Source of the DNA: Metallosphaera tengchongensis | GTDB taxonomy: Archaea > Thermoproteota > Thermoprotei_A > Sulfolobales > Sulfolobaceae | Assembly (NCBI RefSeq): GCF_013343295.1 | Contig: NZ_CP049074.1 | Location: 1,345,501-1,409,500 of the forward strand | Length of the DNA stretch: 64,000 nucleotides | Direction of reading: 5' to 3' | Part shown: piece after piece, positions 9,632 to 18,109 of the stretch | Position numbering within the stretch: position 1 is the stretch's first letter | Layout of the letters: each line of letters opens with the position of its first letter | Notes under the pieces: model-generated | What the model was told of the DNA's origin: nothing | Database searches by the model: none | Seen by the model: the letters and a program-made list of their open reading frames with translations, nothing else | Translations under genes and position numbers: made by a program

Positions 9632-11362
9632 TTAACTCTGCATCCCCTGCTCTGAGTATAGGAACCTAGAAGCTGGGCCCAACTCCTCTATCAAGGAAAG
9701 CCAATAGTCCATGAAGTCCTGAAAGCCGTTCCCCTCTGTAATCAGGGAAGAGTAAAGGGACTTCCACTCAGAGAAGGATCCGTCTAGAATTTTCTTCACT
9801 AGCCTCAGGTAGGACTTGTATCCACTTGGGTCAAAAAACCTTATGGGAAAACCCAGGTTCACCAACTGTTTCAAGATGATCTCGTCGTCCACTTTTCCAA
9901 CAAAGGATGAGTAGTAAAGTATGAGGAGAGAAGGGACTAAAGTGTAACCGACATCACCTACCATATCCATGAGCCTGTAAATAGGTTTACCAACTTGTGT
10001 TGAGAAGAAACCTCCCTTGGTGTAACTATCCTTTGACATAATGTGTGGGGAGGAAATGTCGTACACTAGAATTACTGGATCTCCATCTGGAGATCTAGAG
10101 TAAACCAGAAACGAAGGTCTATCTAATGCTAGCTTTGCGAACCTCGATGTCATCATGGAAAGACCGTAAATGGCTGGCTCAAGGTTCTCCATCACAATGT
10201 CTAAACTGAAAGGGTTGTGAGCCGTCTTTTTGGTAGCGTAGACTATGGACTTCCTAAAGGACTTGTTCCTCCTTGTCTCAACTTCCACTCTACCCTCCAG
10301 GGATTTGAGGAATCTATCCCTGAGTAACCCGTGAGCCCTTTCTAACTGCGAGGTAGCCTCTGACGGGTTGACCTCGCCAATTAACCTCTCGGACTCAGCC
10401 TCCTTAAGTGGAAAGTCCAAAGCCCTCCTACAGGCCTCCACGAGGGATGTCCTGGTGCCATCTTTAAGGTACTCTACGCTTCTATCCAATATTTCTTCAG
10501 CTATGTGCCTGGACTTCGCAGATAGGTAAGAAAAGTAATAGTCGAGGTACTTCTCCTTTTCCTTAACTAAGTCGTCTTCCACCAGAGCCCACGCCACCGG
10601 TTCCATTAAAACGGATATCATGGCAGGGTAATACAACGATAGGAAATATCCATGCGTAGCAAGATCATAAAGGATGGACTCCGCACCTTGAGCCTCGCTC
10701 ATATTCTTTACTATTTCATCTTTATTTTCCGAGATGTAATTTATTGTGTCCTCATTCAGTCTCCTGCCTATGCCACCTACCCTATGCGAGGCCTCGGCGA
10801 AAACCGACTGATCTAATTCCACCCTCCAAGACACTGCGTCAATAATGGTCGCCATGGAGGTCTCCTTCAAGGATCTCCAATGAATATACTCGTGAACAAG
10901 AGTCCTTAAGGTCCTCGCTTCCAAATTGGTACCCAATTTCCTGCTTAACTCCAGAGCCCTTGGATTACCGTCTTCCACAGCCTCCATGAGATCTATCCCT
11001 CCATTTGTGAACCAATTACGAAATCCTCTCCTCATAGATCCGAGACTATCCGTGGGTATCCCCAATTCCCCAAGGTTGACGCCCTTCGTCATTATAACCG
11101 ACTCTCCTGTGAAAACCCCAGCTTCTGACTTCAAGTTTGCGTCGTTAATATTACGAATCTCTCCGGTACTGGTTATCGTGTGGGTTAAGTCTAGGGAGTT
11201 TTCGTCAGTCCATAGGCCACCCAACATTCTCTCCACGAGATACCTCTTGGTCCTCGCTGGCATAGCGTTTATTATCCTATAGTTCAGCTTAAAGACTACG
11301 TTACCCAAGCCAACGTAAAAGAACGAGTAAGCTTTCATATTAAAATTCTTGAAAGTTTTCAT
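9632..11362 (-). CDS. Unrecognised HExxH-containing protein, possible zinc metallopeptidase
   Basis: I do not recognise this 576-residue protein as a named family. The clear motif is H157-E-Y-I-H161 within a helix-like segment (TLVHEYIHWRS), the zinc-binding signature of gluzincin/metzincin peptidases. Candidate third ligands downstream are E182 or E190 (in VELDQSVFAEASHR). The rest is mainly helical and charged; only a weak hydrophobic segment near residues 11-25 might be a membrane or signal segment. The gene is monocistronic on the minus strand. An A/T-rich box upstream of ATG 11362 fits a leaderless transcript; M9 (11338) is an alternative start. Function is unknown; a peptidase role is inference from one motif. 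Confidence 0.65.
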   Translation of the reverse strand: MKTFKNFNMKAYSFFYVGLGNVVFKLNYRIINAMPARTKRYLVERMLGGLWTDENSLDLTHTITSTGEIRNINDANLKSEAGVFTGESVIMTKGVNLGELGIPTDSLGSMRRGFRNWFTNGGIDLMEAVEDGNPRALELSRKLGTNLEARTLRTLVHEYIHWRSLKETSMATIIDAVSWRVELDQSVFAEASHRVGGIGRRLNEDTINYISENKDEIVKNMSEAQGAESILYDLATHGYFLSLYYPAMISVLMEPVAWALVEDDLVKEKEKYLDYYFSYLSAKSRHIAEEILDRSVEYLKDGTRTSLVEACRRALDFPLKEAESERLIGEVNPSEATSQLERAHGLLRDRFLKSLEGRVEVETRRNKSFRKSIVYATKKTAHNPFSLDIVMENLEPAIYGLSMMTSRFAKLALDRPSFLVYSRSPDGDPVILVYDISSPHIMSKDSYTKGGFFSTQVGKPIYRLMDMVGDVGYTLVPSLLILYYSSFVGKVDDEIILKQLVNLGFPIRFFDPSGYKSYLRLVKKILDGSFSEWKSLYSSLITEGNGFQDFMDYWLSLIEELGPASRFLYSEQGMQS

Positions 11363-11505
11363 ATTAGTTCTCCGGATAAAACCACAAATAAATATGGTTA
11401 GATCCCATTAAAAATTTTTGTATATATAAATATTCTTATTTACCCTATTAAAACTATCAAGTAATTATATAGGAATCCTGAGGGTAACGGACTTTGAAAT
11501 TTAAT

Positions 11506-11850
11506 TTACTTACTAATCTCTTTCTCGAGCTTCTCCAAAGTGTCTATCTCACTCTCGTCCAGCTCTTCCACATGCCTTGCAATTTTTGCTGCCAGATACT
11601 TCATCTTCATTTTCCTGTCGCTCCTTACTTTATCCACAATCTTTTTCCCTTCATCAGTCACATAATAGATATCAAACTCATCCTTAGTCACGAGGGATGC
11701 CTCTGTTAGACGCTGAAGGGATTGCCATACTGTCTTTGGGTTAAGATTAGTTGCCTTTGATATGTTGGACGCCCTATCCCTTCCCCTCCGCTCGAGGTAC
11801 TCTAGAATCTCTACATCGGTTGACTTAGGGTCTAGGTCGTAACTTTTCAT
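11506..11850 (-). CDS. Winged-helix transcriptional regulator
   Basis: This 114-residue protein has a winged helix-turn-helix in the first 70 residues (ILEYLERRGRDRASNISKATN, then NPKTVWQSLQRLTEASLV and a YYVTDEGKKIV wing). A charged C-terminal helix (about 80-114) probably dimerises. The order resembles the ArsR/MarR/PadR group used as small DNA-binding regulators in Sulfolobales. It lies divergent from nothing close; 143 bases separate it from the HExxH gene, which is also on the minus strand, so the two could be co-transcribed. Target unknown. Confidence 0.8.
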   Translation of the reverse strand: MKSYDLDPKSTDVEILEYLERRGRDRASNISKATNLNPKTVWQSLQRLTEASLVTKDEFDIYYVTDEGKKIVDKVRSDRKMKMKYLAAKIARHVEELDESEIDTLEKLEKEISK

Positions 11851-12079
11851 CTATTTCCCTATCTATAGTTAGAATCTATGCTATTTAAGCTTTTATATAT
11901 AGATCTTGAGAAACTGGACAATAATTAAATCTCTTTATAGAATAGTGTTGCGATTTTCGCCTCTACAGGGCTCCTCTCAAGGGAGTTGTGACCCCTCTTG
12001 TAGTCTCCCCTCGGAATCCTATCGCGATTGATCGTTGCTATTTCCTTTTCATCACGAGTGATAGCAATATTGATGATAC

Positions 12080-12625
12080 TTATAAAACCAAGTTTGCCAT
12101 TATGAAAATAATAACTATCTGAAATACAACCTGACTTCCTGATACGTAGATGTTCCTCATCCCCAATTTCACAACTTTATTTAAATCCGGTTCCTCCTTC
12201 CTGAGCTCCAGGACTATCCTCACTTCATTGGGCACTATTACTCCGAAACCTTGTATGATCAGGATTAACACTATTACCCCAGAAAGGAGGATTAGAATGT
12301 TCTTGAAACTAAATATGCCTAACCATGAGGCGAGAAAGAAACCTGCAGTAGTTGCCACTGCTGCCAACGAAGGCATGAAGAAAAGCATCATTGGGACCAA
12401 TCTCTTTATTATCTCAGCCCTGCTTTTTGGGTCCAGTGATCTTAATACCCTACTCATGACGAGTCCCATGAAGAGATCCACTCCAGTCCACGTTCCTCCA
12501 GTTAAAACGTGAATATAATTCAACCACACCAGATTTCTCAGGGTCAGGACAATTACTAACGCGAATATTGGAACAAGGAGAGTTATGAAAGAGTAAGGCG
12601 ATATGAATTTGGTCTCGTAAGCCAC
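12080..12625 (-). CDS. Four- to five-helix membrane protein, CopD/DUF2269-like
   Basis: The 181-residue protein is almost entirely hydrophobic, with about five membrane segments (near residues 12-30, 35-60, 78-102, 108-130 and 155-180). The segment NYIHVLTGGTWTGVDLFMG, with a histidine at the membrane face, resembles the first helices of CopD/DUF2269-type membrane proteins. No enzymatic function can be inferred. It starts with GTG at 12625. It stands alone on the minus strand between the regulator and the divergent thiolase. Confidence 0.6.
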   Translation of the reverse strand: MAYETKFISPYSFITLLVPIFALVIVLTLRNLVWLNYIHVLTGGTWTGVDLFMGLVMSRVLRSLDPKSRAEIIKRLVPMMLFFMPSLAAVATTAGFFLASWLGIFSFKNILILLSGVIVLILIIQGFGVIVPNEVRIVLELRKEEPDLNKVVKLGMRNIYVSGSQVVFQIVIIFIMANLVL

Positions 12626-12861
12626 GGTTTATTATTTTAACTTTCTCAACTAATATATTTTTCCTGTCTAATGTTTTTTATGTTGCCTTTTCTTTATGGG
12701 GTTCAGCAGGCATAGTTGGGGTCGTTGAGAATGACTATGCTACCTTCCTCAGCGACCTCACCACTTAGGAGCTAGTCTCTTCATTTTAACAAATTCCATA
12801 TGATAGCCCCCTCTTTAGATCCATATCTTAGTTTTAAAACCCTTAACGTGAATATTGTAAT

Positions 12862-14052
12862 ATGACAAGTGTCGCCATAATTGGAACCGGACATTCCAAG
12901 TTCGGCTCTAGAACAGATGTGAACCTCCAGGAGCTTGCGTGGGAGGCCGTTAAACAAGCTTTGGAGGAGGCCAACGTAGAACAAAGAGATATTAAATACT
13001 TCTCTGTTGGTAATGTGGGAACGTGGAGCGCCGAACCCTTACCTGCAGTGGTAGTAGGAGAGTATTGTGATCTAACACCTGGCGGAACCATGAGGGTTGA
13101 GGCAGCATGTGCATCAGGTAGCGCAGCGTTGAGGGACGCGTTCCTTGCTGTGAAGTCTGGTGAGGTTGACCTAGCCATGGCGGTGGGGGTGGAACAAATG
13201 CATCAATCTCCCAATCCTAACGTAGTTGAAATGATAGGAAGAGCAGGGAACTACTTTTGGGAATTTGAGAACTTTGGACTTACTTTTCCAGGGTATTATG
13301 CTCTCTACGCTACTGCGTATATGAACAAGTACGGAATGAAGGAGGAAGATCTAGGTAAGGTTGCCATAAAGGCCCACCATTACGGAGCCATGAACCCTTA
13401 CGCCCATTTCCAGAAGGAGATAACCATGCAAGAGTACCTAAGCTCCAGACCAGTTGCGTGGCCTCTAAAGCTCCTGGACTCATCCCCAATCACGGACGGT
13501 GCTGCCGCTGTGGTATTGGCCTCTGAGGAACTAGCAAGGAAGCTGACCGATTCCCCAGTTTGGATTGAGGCCCAAGGTACTGCCTCCGGAACAGCTAACC
13601 TGTCTAGAAGGACGGACTTTACCACCATCGAGGCCGCTAGGCTTGCAGCCGAACAGGTTTATAGAAGGGCAAAGATAGATACCGACTCGCCCTGGAGGGC
13701 TATTGACGTGGCTGATGTCCACGACTGCTTCACCATCGCTGAGATTGTGGCATATGAGGACCTAAAGTTCGCGAAGAGAGGTGAAGGTATGCTTTTGGCG
13801 AGGGAGGATCAGACTTACGTGGGTGGAAGAATTCCTGTAAACGTTGATGGCGGGCTCAAGGCCAAGGGTCACCCCATAGGTGCCACTGGGGTAAGCATGG
13901 CTGTATCCATGACCAGACAACTCCTCTATAGAGCTCCTAACAAAGCAATGCAGGCTGAAATCAAGAACGGAAGGGCTCTAGCACATAATGTGGGTGGAAC
14001 TGGGCATTACGCCTACGTCACCCTATTTTCCACAAGGAGGCCGTCAGCATGA
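12862..14052 (+). CDS. SCPx-type thiolase (acetyl-CoA acetyltransferase family)
   Basis: This complete 396-residue thiolase-like enzyme has its probable nucleophile at C83 in EAACASGSAAL, the HDC motif in VHDCFTIAE near residue 287, and the C-terminal HNVGGTGH. The short form without an extended loop domain is typical of archaeal thiolases that act with a DUF35 protein, and the next gene is exactly that (ATGA overlap). Function is condensation or thiolytic cleavage of acyl-CoAs. Whether it cleaves acetoacetyl-CoA in the 3HP/4HB cycle is uncertain, because a classical thiolase elsewhere in the genome may do this. TTTTAAAAC at about 12832-12840 upstream of ATG 12862 suggests a leaderless mRNA. 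Confidence 0.92.
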   Translation: MTSVAIIGTGHSKFGSRTDVNLQELAWEAVKQALEEANVEQRDIKYFSVGNVGTWSAEPLPAVVVGEYCDLTPGGTMRVEAACASGSAALRDAFLAVKSGEVDLAMAVGVEQMHQSPNPNVVEMIGRAGNYFWEFENFGLTFPGYYALYATAYMNKYGMKEEDLGKVAIKAHHYGAMNPYAHFQKEITMQEYLSSRPVAWPLKLLDSSPITDGAAAVVLASEELARKLTDSPVWIEAQGTASGTANLSRRTDFTTIEAARLAAEQVYRRAKIDTDSPWRAIDVADVHDCFTIAEIVAYEDLKFAKRGEGMLLAREDQTYVGGRIPVNVDGGLKAKGHPIGATGVSMAVSMTRQLLYRAPNKAMQAEIKNGRALAHNVGGTGHYAYVTLFSTRRPSA

Positions 14053-14582
14053 TTGAGGATGTGAGAGAGGCTAAGCAGAGGGACATTAGAGAAGCCCTAA
14101 GGCAGTTGGACGCTATAACTAAAATGACGGGCTTACCCATCTATCCCGAGCCCAAGACTGGTAACCTACTTTGGGCTGATGTGAGGGAGTTAGACCTGAG
14201 ATACCAAATTCCAGTCAAAAAGATCTCTAAGTTCTTCGAAGGGTTAAGGAACGGTAAGATTCTAGCTACCAAGTGCGGTAAATGCGGTTCAGTCTACTTC
14301 CCTCCACAGAACGACTGTCCCAAGTGCAAGGTTACTGATCTGGAGTGGATGGAAATAGTAGGGGAAGGGGAAATAGTCACTTACACCGTAATATCAGTAA
14401 AACCACCTTCGTTCGCCCACTACCCTGACTACGTGGTAGGGATAGCTAAATTTAAGGAAACTAATGTCACTGCTTGGATAGATGGGCCAAGGGAGAAGAT
14501 TAAGGTCGGCGGAAAGGTCAGGTTGGAGATAGTCAAGAGAGAACCTGAAGGTTACTTAACCTATAAGCTAGTTCCAGTCTAA
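14049..14582 (+). CDS. DUF35 zinc-ribbon/OB-fold protein, thiolase partner (long form)
   Basis: This 177-residue partner of the preceding thiolase overlaps it by ATGA, so the two are translationally coupled. The first 55 residues are a helical extension not found in the short paralogue at 601-987. A zinc ribbon follows (C76, C79, C90, C93) and then the OB fold (EIVTYTVISVKPPSF, YVVGIAKF). As in other thiolase/DUF35 pairs it probably holds the pantetheine arm or docks another enzyme. The duplicated pairs in this window are about 12 kb apart and differ enough that they probably handle different acyl-CoAs. Confidence 0.88.
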   Translation: MIEDVREAKQRDIREALRQLDAITKMTGLPIYPEPKTGNLLWADVRELDLRYQIPVKKISKFFEGLRNGKILATKCGKCGSVYFPPQNDCPKCKVTDLEWMEIVGEGEIVTYTVISVKPPSFAHYPDYVVGIAKFKETNVTAWIDGPREKIKVGGKVRLEIVKREPEGYLTYKLVPV

Positions 14583-14679
14583 TTTTTGGATCTTAGCTAT
14601 TTTTACGATTTCTATACCACATAAACAGCTTTAGTGATGAATCCGTTAAACTGCTCCCCCCAATTGGTCATTCCATCTA

Positions 14680-15282
14680 TCAGGGGTTTGGGTTTCCTAA
14701 TCTATTGAGAGGATCTTTATTTTTGTAGAAAATGTTTATGTCTATCTTTCTATATTCCCTTGCTAATAAAACAAACGCGACTAATATTATCTGACTCTCT
14801 ATAAGCTCAGCTGATAATATGAATGGAAGATATAAGTTATTTAACTGAGGGAAAACTACAGCTAAAACAATTAAGAAACCGGCACTTGACAGGAGAGCAA
14901 TGGACACACCATTAAGGATTCTGTAATAGAGGCGAATTTTATCGGATGTTTTCTCGATTTCGCTGATCTCTCTTGCTTTCTTAGCCAATGCACTCAGTTG
15001 TCTCTCTATAGGTTTTATCCTCTTGGCAGTGGCTTCATAAATCTCCTCCCAATCCTTACCTCTCATGTTTGTAATATATGTCATGACTTCCTCAACTAGA
15101 CTTGCTGTTTCACTGTCCCCCATTAATTGGGTGAGCTCTATAAGAAAGTCTAAAGTTTTCTTCATATTCGCCTCTTTCTTTCTATCCTCAATCCTCCTCA
15201 TGAAGTTCTGTGTGGAAGGTCGTATAGAAATTACCAAAAACAGGCTCAAAATAAAGGATAATAAAACCAGTAAACTAACCAA
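14680..15282 (-). CDS. Membrane protein with central coiled coil, unknown function
   Basis: The 200-residue protein has one N-terminal hydrophobic segment (residues 1-20), a long charged helical middle (about 25-115) and two membrane segments (about 120-145 and 150-172). No family is recognised. TTG at 15282 is the only start at the front of the frame. It follows the Sso10a-like regulator gene on the same strand with a 64-base gap, and the pair is divergent from the secreted-filament-like operon starting at 15838. This location suggests a role with that operon, but this is inference from position only. Confidence 0.65.
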   Translation of the reverse strand: MVSLLVLLSFILSLFLVISIRPSTQNFMRRIEDRKKEANMKKTLDFLIELTQLMGDSETASLVEEVMTYITNMRGKDWEEIYEATAKRIKPIERQLSALAKKAREISEIEKTSDKIRLYYRILNGVSIALLSSAGFLIVLAVVFPQLNNLYLPFILSAELIESQIILVAFVLLAREYRKIDINIFYKNKDPLNRLGNPNP

Positions 15283-15346
15283 AAATGAAAACCTCTGGGT
15301 AAATCCATAACTCAGTTAAAAGACCATGAACTCATTTAGGATATCA

Positions 15347-15619
15347 TTAAGATACCTCTTCCCTTAGTTTTTTCAGTTTCTCTTTCAACTCTAAATACTC
15401 CTTAGCACTTCGAAGATACTGTTGCCCCTTCTTAGTTATTCTATATTCTTTTTCTTCATACGTAATAAAGCCTGAGTCTATAAGGAAATCAACGTATTTG
15501 CAGAACGTCCTGTAACTCAGATTTGATAAATACATTAATCTGGTTCTCTTTATCCCTTCTTTACATGACTCTAGCAACTTTACCTTAATCTCTATATCAT
15601 TTCTTTTTTGTTGCCCCAT
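15347..15619 (-). CDS. Sso10a-like winged-helix DNA-binding protein
   Basis: The protein (90 residues from ATG 15619) resembles the Sulfolobus Sso10a family: a winged helix (NDIEIKVKLLESCKEGI, RTRLMYLSNLSYRTFCKYVDFLIDSGFI, YRITKKGQQYLR) followed by a C-terminal coiled coil (about residues 62-90) that makes the antiparallel dimer. Family members bind and bridge DNA or regulate locally. A TTG at 15652 would add 11 residues, but a TATA-like box (15651-15660) overlaps that start, so ATG 15619 is preferred. It is divergent from the filament-like operon and a candidate regulator of it. Confidence 0.85.
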   Translation of the reverse strand: MGQQKRNDIEIKVKLLESCKEGIKRTRLMYLSNLSYRTFCKYVDFLIDSGFITYEEKEYRITKKGQQYLRSAKEYLELKEKLKKLREEVS

Positions 15620-15800
15620 TGTAGAATCTATTACATCAACTATATCTGACAATTTAAACTTTCTTTCTATAGATTTTAGCTTTCAGTAGAAGATCCTACC
15701 TTAACGTTCTATGTACATCTCTGTCCATAGCAACTTTCGTCATAGAAAGACATAGATGCTAAAATTAATTAACGCATATGTTTTTTTAAGTTTTTTTCCT

Positions 15801-15810
15801 TATATACTTA
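15801..15810 (+). promoter_or_regulatory. TATA box of the secreted-protein operon
   Basis: TATATACTTA is preceded by long T tracts and followed 10-20 bases later by AGGAGAAG (15821-15828). The transcription start would fall near 15827-15835, just before GTG 15838. This is one of the strongest promoter-like stretches in the window and suggests high expression of the first gene. Confidence 0.65.
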
Positions 15811-15837
15811 AATAAAGGTTAGGAGAAGAGTCTTTCA

Positions 15838-16548
15838 GTGAATGAAAAAATGAACCTAAATTTAAAACTGGTAGTGGCAATGTCAATAGCTCTAGTGCTG
15901 TCGACATTGCTTGTCTACCAAGCCTTCGTGGCGGGATTTGTAGTGAGCAACCTAGCTCAAGGAAGCGTAGTATCGATAGACAGTGAAAACGCTTTGCTGC
16001 AAATAGATCCAATAGAGTTCTCTGCAGTTCAGAACAATGGTGGTTTAACTATATCTCTTCCAGCTATTGCACCTGGCTCTGTTAACTATGGCGCATTTAT
16101 CCATACTACTTCTGGTAATACGTATGATTTCTCCGCAGCTTATTTGTTTGCGTTAGTCGAAGCCGAATTCAATTATCCCAACAATTCTTACATACGTGCT
16201 AACCTGTCAGCATCATTGGAACACGTCATGGGTTTGGATCCAAATGCGACAATATTGATCCTGGGTTCCTCTCCTAGTTCCTTCTCAGCTATAACTAATT
16301 TCCCAAACAACTCAATAACTGTTTCAGAGTGTGGATACGGTCAAGTGAACGTTAATGGCATGACGTTCGCAGTCCTTGGAGGATATGGTCCAGGAGCATC
16401 TCAGTTAGGTCAGGGAAGCGTGACGATAGGAAGTGGAGCAGCAGCTGGAGAATTGATCTACATGTTAGTTCTCTTGCCAGCAAACGCCACTACAGGTACC
16501 TTCAGTGCAGCTCTGAACCTATACGGCTATCAGGTATCTTCTCCATAA
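15838..16548 (+). CDS. Secreted TasA/thread-like filament subunit candidate
   Basis: This 236-residue protein has a Sec-type signal (basic start, hydrophobic residues about 11-31), then a mature region of about 205 residues rich in Ser, Thr, Asn, Gly and beta-branched residues, with a few N-glycosylation sequons (NNS, NLS). A short GFVVSN motif follows the hydrophobic core and recurs in the protein at 17661. The region after it (GSVVSIDSE, then ISLPAIAPGSV) is reminiscent of the first strands of TasA/camelysin-like subunits. GTG 15838 or ATG 15850 may be used. A SipW-type signal peptidase gene is next. Together this suggests a donor-strand-exchanged surface filament like archaeal bundling pili or Sulfolobus threads; no structural proof is available. 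Confidence 0.65.
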   Translation: MNEKMNLNLKLVVAMSIALVLSTLLVYQAFVAGFVVSNLAQGSVVSIDSENALLQIDPIEFSAVQNNGGLTISLPAIAPGSVNYGAFIHTTSGNTYDFSAAYLFALVEAEFNYPNNSYIRANLSASLEHVMGLDPNATILILGSSPSSFSAITNFPNNSITVSECGYGQVNVNGMTFAVLGGYGPGASQLGQGSVTIGSGAAAGELIYMLVLLPANATTGTFSAALNLYGYQVSSP

Positions 16549-16592
16549 ATCTCCTGAAGGCTAAAGGGTGAAAAGATAAAAGAGGATTTTTT

Positions 16593-17657
16593 ATGACGTA
16601 TCTAATTGCATTTTCGTGGTACTTCACAAAAGCTGTCAAGATATTTACAAAGGTCGTCGTTCTACTCATCTTTTTATTTTCAGTCTTTATAGCGACTGCT
16701 AACCTACTGGGTAGACCTACCTTCCTCGCGGTAAGTTACGGTTACAGCATGTTCCCGGTTTTAAAACCTGGAGAATTGGTATTAACTATTCCTGAACCTT
16801 TAGTTGGAAAAGTAAGCAATGGGAGCATTATAGTGTTCAGAGATCCCGATTACGGGAAGATCCCTGGCTATCCGCCATACATAAGCCATCAAGTAGTAGA
16901 TATACTTCCAAACGGAACCTACATCACCAAGGGTATCAATGACAACTTTGTAGACCAAATATATATGCCTCCATTGAATAATTCACAAATATATGCAGAA
17001 GTGGTAACAATCAATGGTAATCCGGTGGTATTACCATATTTAGGCCAAGTCCTGGAAACTGTAAGGTCAAACCTCCTAATCTCATTTTCAGGATTAACCC
17101 TAATAGCTATCGTAATCGGTTCTATGAACAAGAAGAATAACAGGATCGTGACTTCAAAAGGGGTCATTGTATTCTTCATAGGCCTTTTCATCTTTTCGGC
17201 ATTCGTCATTATGTCCAGCACTTCAACGTCCTCCTTCACTACTGTTTACTCTGTTTCCTCGTCTCCAGGTTACCTGTTTGGCGGAACGCTCACGTCTCCC
17301 TCGGTAAACTTACAAGTCTTACTCTACAACCAGACCAAGAGCTATACTTTCAACGTTACAGACAAGTTAATATTCCCCGAGGTGGTCGAAATAGACGTAC
17401 TAGGGGGAAATGGCTTCAATATTACTCCAACGACCTTCATCTTGTATCCTCATCAAACAAAGATGGTCAACTTGACTGTGGTAGGACAAGGTAGCCAAGG
17501 ACTGCACACACTAATTATAAAGAGTTACAGTATGTATACACTTCTCCCAATTATCCTAAACATCTCAAGTTCACTGTACTCAATGTTTATCTACTCAGCA
17601 TTGAGCGATCTTTTACTCCTCGCCTTCATCGCTATACCCATTTTAAGAGGTGACTAG
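16593..17657 (+). CDS. SipW-type signal peptidase I with C-terminal extracellular domain
   Basis: The first 140 residues form a type I signal peptidase of the archaeal/ER/SipW kind: membrane segment 20-42, catalytic S52 in YGYSMFPVL, H99 in ISHQVV replacing the bacterial lysine, and D121 in the TKGINDNFVD box. Two more membrane segments (about 157-175 and 185-205) lead to an Ig-like beta-rich extracellular region (about 210-325) and a last membrane segment. Total length (354) is far above the usual 160-200. A dedicated SipW peptidase next to TasA-like genes processes them in Bacillus; the setting here is the same, with subunit candidates on both sides. The extension may hold or assemble the subunits (inference). 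Confidence 0.82.
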   Translation: MTYLIAFSWYFTKAVKIFTKVVVLLIFLFSVFIATANLLGRPTFLAVSYGYSMFPVLKPGELVLTIPEPLVGKVSNGSIIVFRDPDYGKIPGYPPYISHQVVDILPNGTYITKGINDNFVDQIYMPPLNNSQIYAEVVTINGNPVVLPYLGQVLETVRSNLLISFSGLTLIAIVIGSMNKKNNRIVTSKGVIVFFIGLFIFSAFVIMSSTSTSSFTTVYSVSSSPGYLFGGTLTSPSVNLQVLLYNQTKSYTFNVTDKLIFPEVVEIDVLGGNGFNITPTTFILYPHQTKMVNLTVVGQGSQGLHTLIIKSYSMYTLLPIILNISSSLYSMFIYSALSDLLLLAFIAIPILRGD

Positions 17658-17660
17658 AAA

Positions 17661-18074
17661 GTGAAAATGCTCCTTATCATAGGCCTTGGAACGCTAATAC
17701 TTTCCCTGGCCTTTGTAAGTTCCTTCTCTCCTGGGTTCTACGTATCCAATAATTTTGGGAGGAACGTTATAACAAACAACATGATAAGTTATTCCACATA
17801 CTATGTAAACGGAACTGAAGTGGTGGAAATGTTCATTAATCCATATTACTCCTCCATCATTAGCCACATTTCGATTACCATTTACTGTCAAACCAACAAC
17901 GTGTCCACTCCAGGGAGTTATATCAATTTCGGTAATGAGTTACAGGTTTTCACGTCAGGTTACTATCCATTTTTAGTAAAATTTTATTGTAACTCTACAC
18001 AGAATATTAAAGCTCAGATTACTTTATACTATATAGGTAAAGGTGTTGGATCATTAAGTTTAACTATAAATTAA
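17661..18074 (+). CDS. Small secreted protein, possible minor filament subunit
   Basis: A 137-residue protein with a signal-peptide-like start (residues 2-22) followed by GFYVSN, the same local motif seen after the hydrophobic core of the protein at 15838. The mature part is about 110 residues, beta-rich, with several N-glycosylation sequons and two cysteines. It starts with GTG three bases after the signal peptidase stop, with GAGGTGA seven bases upstream. By analogy to TapA-like accessory subunits it could be a cap, base or minor subunit of the same structure. This is inference; the protein itself is not recognised. Confidence 0.62.
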   Translation: MKMLLIIGLGTLILSLAFVSSFSPGFYVSNNFGRNVITNNMISYSTYYVNGTEVVEMFINPYYSSIISHISITIYCQTNNVSTPGSYINFGNELQVFTSGYYPFLVKFYCNSTQNIKAQITLYYIGKGVGSLSLTIN

Positions 18075-18109
18075 AGAAAATTAGGTTCGGCCTGCTTCTG
18101 GCCTTTCTC

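Noticed and set aside
14633-14639. GTGATGA after the second DUF35 gene
   Set aside because: No CTGA at the expected distance and no stem; chance match in an intergenic tail.
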